The translations under genes and the position numbers were made by a program. From positions 81,729 through 145,728 of the forward strand of contig JBBBWG010006668.1 in assembly GCA_037176905.1 (NCBI GenBank): DNA of 64,000 bases. The letters run 5' to 3'. Shown piece after piece: positions 59,001 to 64,000 of this stretch. The DNA comes from Azolla pinnata. Its lineage: Eukaryota; Streptophyta; Polypodiopsida; Salviniales; Salviniaceae. The notes beneath the pieces are model-generated. The model did no database searches. It was not told the origin of the DNA and saw only the letters and a program-made list of their open reading frames with translations. Every line of letters starts with the position of its first letter. Position 1 is the stretch's first letter.

Positions 59001-62000
59001 AATGCTGAATAGCTGCATCTTTGTTTTAAGTATGTCCATACAAGAACTTTCCATGTAGTTTTTTGATAAAAAATAAAATTTAAAGTAGATATTGATTGAA
59101 TGAGTATGGAAATATTTCTATTTATCTACAAGTATGTACCCTTAAGAGCCCCTGATCCCCACTATTCATCTTACACATTGATGTATTCCTGCCTATTTTG
59201 CTACGTGTCATAGGCGAAATTCATTGTGAGATTTTGGTACGCTTTGACCATTTTATCTTTCAAACAAGGTCTTGTTCTATGCTTCTCGTTGGTCCTAATC
59301 GCCACCTCTTCATTATTGAAATGAATGAACCCAAGTTTAGAATTGGAAATCTTATATAGATGATCTATTATGTGGTCATAATTGTCCATCTAGTTTAAAT
59401 ATGAGACATTTTGTATGCTAGTAATTTCCTTCAATTTCTTTTTCTTGCTGATTTAACTCGTTTAATGTTCCATGCAGATTTATGGTACTGGATTTGACAC
59501 AGGAGATACTGTACCAACTGTATTTCTGTTTTTTGATCGTCGACGTTTCATCTTCAATGTTGGGGAGGTGTGCTGCAGAACTGCCCCTTTTAGTTAAGAA
59601 ACTCTCAATGACAAGTTGAAAGTTTTTATGGACTGGTTGTAAAGGAATTTGTTTTTTTCTTACATTGACAGGGGTTGTTGCGATTTTGTATGGAGAACAG
59701 ATTCAAACCATCAAAGGCATGCTTGACCTTGTAGTCATGTTAATAGTTCCATCTTGACTTTAGAATTCATAGGTAGGGAAATTGTTTCGGATATTGAATT
59801 TGGTTTAATGATTCTTATACTATCTTATTGCAGATTGACCATGTTTTTTTAACTAGGGTATGCTCAGAAACCACAGGTGGCCTACCAGGTGTGCATTAGT
59901 GGAGAAATATTTATGGAATTTAAATGATTCATTTTGCTTCACCCATGAGAATTTCAAGCAGCAGCAAATTTTGTTTTTAAATGTATCATTACATATGCAA
60001 TTTTTTATTTTCAACTTTTCAAGTTTGTTTCCTAATGACGACACAACTATTTGCAGTCAAGGATAATAAGATAAATATGATTTGAAACTATTTATATTGA
60101 CGAGTTTGATCTATTCAGTTGCTATGTTACATTTTAATGAAGTGAAATCAGTATGCGGGATGAGTCTAGTTATGCTTCAAAAGGGTTCAAGAAAACTTAT
60201 ATGATTCTCTCATTCTTATTTCTCAGGACTTATCCTTACAATGGCTGAATTGGGCGAATCAGGAATGGCAGTAAGAATTTTTTAGTAAAATTTAACAGGG
60301 AACTTGCTAACAGTTTTTGGTCAAATTCATAATTCAGTTTTTTAATTTGGATCTACTGCTGACATGGAATTTGAACGTTCTAAAATCTGACTTAATTGTT
60401 GACATGGATGTGCATGATCTATAATTGCAATTGCATTTCGAATAGGGTATCCCTTTTATCTTTCAAAGCGATAGGCTCAAGCTCATAGAGAGCGAGGGTT
60501 CTTCAATTCCAATTTACGAGATGGAAAAAAAAGCTTAGGAGTAGGAAAACAATTGCCAGAATAACTATTTCCATCTGTTCGCCCAGGCAGAATAACATTC
60601 TACTAATTATTATATTTGATACGTCTTGCCTCAATTTAGGAGGCTGTATATCTTTAAATTATATTGAACTCCTGAATATATTTTCAATGTTTACTAGCAT
60701 GGGAAAAAGCCATTTCAGAGGAAATAGTTCCGCAATGGTTTAATTGTACAAGTGACATTTTGTGAGAATGTAGAAGTGGCATTGGATTTCATCTTGTTTG
60801 CACTGTCGCTGATGAATGAATGTGATAGATTCTTTACTATTGATGTTTTCAGGCACAAACATGGGGTCCATCCAATTTACAAGACCTGGGAAAAGCCTTG
60901 CGTACGTTTGTACCATCTGGGTGGCTGGAACATGCTCACTGTTTTGGTCCTGAAGATCCATCTGTATCTGATTGCTCATCTCCAGTATTTCTCATGGAGG
61001 ATGAACTAATCAAGATATCTGCTGTCGTACTGTACCCTGAAATCAATTCATCTGGTGATAAAGCATTAGAAAATACTTCAAAAACAGAAATAAACTGTGG
61101 GTATAATTGTCCATCTACAGTTTATATCTGTGAGTTGTCTGAAGTCAAAGGGAAATTTGATCCTGAAAAAGCCCTTGCAAAAGGTCTGAAGCCTGGGTAC
61201 AAGTATGGAAAACTTCAAAAGGGTGAATCTGTGGTGGCTGATGATGGAATCACTATGGTGAGAATCTTCTTTTGTCCGTGATAATATCAGATTATTGTGA
61301 ATCATTTTAAGAGGTTGTAGTTTTCTACAGGTGCATCCAGATGATGTCTTAGGTCCTTCATGCCCTGGGCCTATCATGATTCTTGTTGATTGTCCCTCGT
61401 TGTCATACCTTCCATCCCTTATATCTTCTAAAGCCCTACGGTTGTACTTCTCAGATACTGGAAAGGTTGTGAATTGTATGATACATATTTCGCCCATATC
61501 AGTTACAAGCTCCAAAGAGTATCAGTGTTGGATGGAAAAGTTTAATGGCACTCATCATATAATGGCCAACCAACAATTGTGAGTTCTTTTTACTTTATTG
61601 CATGCACTTATGATAAGGATAATGTCTCTAGTTTGAACGCGATAAGCTGATAATACTATACTAGTATGGAAATTATATCTATTGTATTCCTACCTGACAT
61701 CATGCATAAAAGTGATGGATAATAATATCGACGAGACACAGATGCTGATTACGTTCATTTCTATGGATGCAGAGTTGCTCCAGGAAAGCCCACGTTGAGA
61801 TGTAGTGCTGTAACTCTATTAAAACTCAATTTCGTCTGTCCACAGTTGTTTCCTATGATACTGCGGGAATCGCAGAATCTGCAGTATAAGAGACTGGTTG
61901 ATGGCATAAATCAGGTGGTCAATATCTATATAAACTAAAATCTCACTGGAATTGGTTTCTTGATCTGATTTTCAGGTGAATCTTACTATTTCAATGTCGT

Positions 62001-63977
62001 TTTCTTCTGTAGGAGGAAGATACAAAAATTTGTGTTGCAGATAACCTGTTAAAGGTGTAACTTGAATAACTGACCTCTGTACTCTGTATCAAACATTCAG
62101 CTTGGAAAGCTCTCTATTATGGCTGCCCCTCAGCTGATACTTATATTAATGTGTTCGTTCATATATGATGTTGCAGTTTCACTTTCGTCCTCTTGCCAAA
62201 CTCGGCCCTGACAATTCTGATGTGCCAAGTGATCTTGACTCCAGCTTACCTCAATCTACGGAAGCAATAAAAGCCAGAGAAATTTCGCAGAAGGCATTCG
62301 AAAGGTGGTCTCGTCTAAACTCTTCTTCGGTTTCCTTGCAAAATGAAGGTAAATGCTGGAAAGTATTGTCTTTTGGAAGTGGGAAACAGAGGTCTAATAT
62401 CTTTCTACAAATTTCAACTGACAGACAACTTGGGCTCACAGAAAATCCCGTCATGCTTAAAAGGTATATCTCGAGAAGAAATGGAGTTTATTTTTCTAGG
62501 CACAGGTTCTTCTCAACCTTCAAGACACCGTAATGTCACTAGCATATATGTCCACCTATTCAAGCATGGAGGGATCCTTTTGGACTGTGGAGAAGGAACT
62601 TATGCACAACTAAAAAGAAGGTAGGCAGTGATGATGCTTAAATTTATTAATCTGATGATGTAAACCTCGTTGACCAAGAGAAATAATGGATGTTAAGTGA
62701 ATTCTGGAAAATCGGAAAAATGTAGGATTTTTATTTTTCTTTATTAACTTGCACAAATCTCATGCTTGAATAAAAATTGAATGAATGAACAGATATGGTC
62801 AGAATGGTGCTGATGGGGTGCTGATGGGCTTGAAACTCATATGGATTTCACATATGCATGCTGACCATTTCATGGGTCTCATGAGAGTTCTCTCTGCACG
62901 AAGGAAACTACTAGAAGAAGCTGGTGCTCCTTATGAACGACTTCTTGTCATTGGACCCAAGCAGTTAAAGGTACTTCTGGATGCATATGGTGCATTAGAA
63001 GATCTGCTTGTGGACTTCCTTGATTGTAGTCAGACCACATTTGATGCTGAGGATATTTCCAAGGATAATGCCAAATATGATACATCAGGAGGGAACACTT
63101 CATTTCATAAAAAAGGGGGGTTGATTTCTATTCCTTCAGAGAATGGTTATAGGCGAAGTCGGATGCAACAGTATTGGATGTATCCAGGTTTTCATATTCA
63201 GCAAGGTGTTGATACAGAAGGGAGAGAGAACTTGAGAAGAGCTCTAAACTCTCTCGGATTGAAGCATCTTTTTAGCATTCCTGTTGTTCACTGTCCCAAT
63301 GCCTTCGCTGTTGTAATTCAAGGTCATGGAAGAAAGCTCAATGCAAGTGAAACGGAAAGAGGTTGGAAGCTTGTTTTCTCAGGTGATACAAGGCCATGTA
63401 GGGCAGTCATTGAAGCTGCACAAGGAGCAACTGTTCTGATTCATGAGGTAATGTCAGGATATTGCAAACCGTATATATTAATATATATTTATATATGTAA
63501 GTACGTATATATATATAATGTTTGTGAAAAGTTGAAAATTAAAGAAAAACTAACATCAGCTGCAAATTTGCAGATTTTGTTTTCTCAAGTCACTTGCAAA
63601 CGTATTTGATCCATTCACATCTTGTTCCATATGAAAACATTTTATGTAATTCTGCTGTTTATGTTTTTTCCTACTTTATGCAGGCCACATTTGATGATGG
63701 AATGCTTCCTGAAGCAGTTAAAAAGAACCACAGTATAACTAAGGAAGCGATTGACGTAGGTGTAGCAGCTGGAGTATATCGCATTTTTCTAACACATTTT
63801 AGCCAGCGATATCCAACAGTCCCTATCTTTGATACTAGCTACAATGATATAACTTCTATTGCCTTCGATATGATGACAGTGAACCTTGCAGATTTGCCAG
63901 TAGTCCCTGAGCTCTTACCTGCCTTCCGATTGCTATTCAGCTTACCACCTGAAGATGAGGACCCCTTAACTCTTTGA
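56096..63977 (+). CDS. TRZ: Long-form tRNase Z (tRNA 3' processing endonuclease) with giant N-terminal extension
   Basis: Thirteen exons: 56096-58822, 59478-59567, 59672-59716, 59834-59888, 60227-60270, 60853-61257, 61331-61578, 61773-61914, 62013-62054, 62177-62348, 62425-62620, 62793-63447, 63684-63977. Phases agree and give about 1704 residues; plant TRZ3/TRZ4 have about 890-940. The enzyme cuts the 3' trailer from pre-tRNA. The inactive N-terminal metallo-lactamase half (exons 2-9) has YGTGFDTGDTVPTVFLFFD, SETTGGLPG and the arm KPGYKYGKLQKGESV. The active half has FLGTGSSQPSRHRNV, HMHADH (His1409, His1411, Asp1413, His1414), VVHCPNAF, FSGDTRPC and LIHE|ATF. Exon 1 begins with a transit-peptide-like MASSTLGR segment, then poly-Ser and about ten basic K/R motifs. 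Intron 3 has a GC donor (AAAG|GCATGC). An upstream in-frame ATG at 56000 exists but gives a hydrophobic leader. The link of exon 1 to exon 2 rests on phase and the TSYMQ/IYGTG match. Confidence 0.88.
56560..56915 (+). repeat. TCA/TCT serine-codon repeats in tRNase Z exon 1
   Basis: Runs of TCATCATCA and TCTTCTTCT near 56,586-56,615, 56,650-56,700 and 56,845-56,875 encode poly-Ser tracts of 8-15 residues. The two codon types alternate between tracts, suggesting separate microsatellite expansions. Confidence 0.9.
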
Positions 63978-64000
63978 TTCTGTTTCCAGAAGGTATTATT

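Overview
This is nuclear DNA of a flowering plant. Every recognisable gene is intron-rich with GT/GC-AG introns. The proteins belong to plant-specific or plastid families (nucleus-encoded ClpP4, ROOT UV-B SENSITIVE 3, a CBL-interacting protein kinase, a plant U-box protein, a long tRNase Z), and spacers hold CCCTAAA/TTTAGGG heptamers. Unusually, the largest telomere-like array is the TTAGGG hexamer, which is the telomere unit in much of Asparagales. I treat that only as a hint, because interstitial arrays do not show what the chromosome ends carry.

Layout: (1) 569-1166 (+), last exon of a UVR-motif/SnoaL-like gene. (2) 10178-2890 (-), 12-exon U-box protein of the PUB62/63 type, with minisatellites in its first intron. 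(3) 10.2-15.3 kb, a 5 kb block of simple and minisatellite repeats. (4) 16276-15818 (-), an unidentified two-exon reading frame. (5) 16.3-17.1 kb, two minisatellites just upstream of CLPP4 (+, 17201-21577, 9 exons). (6) DSE1/GNB1L-like WD40 gene (+, 24865-30718, 13 exons, first intron GC-AG). (7) 31.2-32.4 kb, a hairpin- and telomere-motif-bearing satellite that ends about 60 bp before RUS3 (+, 32461-36345, 15 exons). (8) ILP1-like C3HC zinc-finger gene (-, 43835-37767, 7 exons), convergent with RUS3. (9) 43.9-45.5 kb GAT and compound repeats. (10) CIPK kinase gene (-, 51723-46021, 14 exons), with a Copia retrotransposon relic in one intron. (11) 52.3-55.8 kb, two large telomere-like arrays facing each other (TTAGGG then CCCTAA), between the divergent CIPK and tRNase Z genes. 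(12) tRNase Z, long form (+, 56096-63977, 13 exons), with an N-terminal extension that makes it almost twice the usual size.

The genes are separate housekeeping-type loci, not a cluster. Several products are plastid-linked (ClpP4 core protease, RUS family, possibly tRNase Z) and others are regulatory (U-box E3, CIPK, WD40, C3HC). No prokaryote-like system, CRISPR array or intact mobile element is visible. The most distinctive observations are the roughly 800-residue extension of tRNase Z carrying about ten basic K/R-rich motifs, the facing telomere-like arrays, the fact that telomere-like arrays lie upstream of three genes with the CCCTAA strand on the coding strand each time, two GC-AG introns, and a decayed tandem copy of the last DSE1 exon.

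All exon boundaries were read by eye from splice dinucleotides, reading-frame continuity and remembered family sequence. No alignment or transcript data were available.
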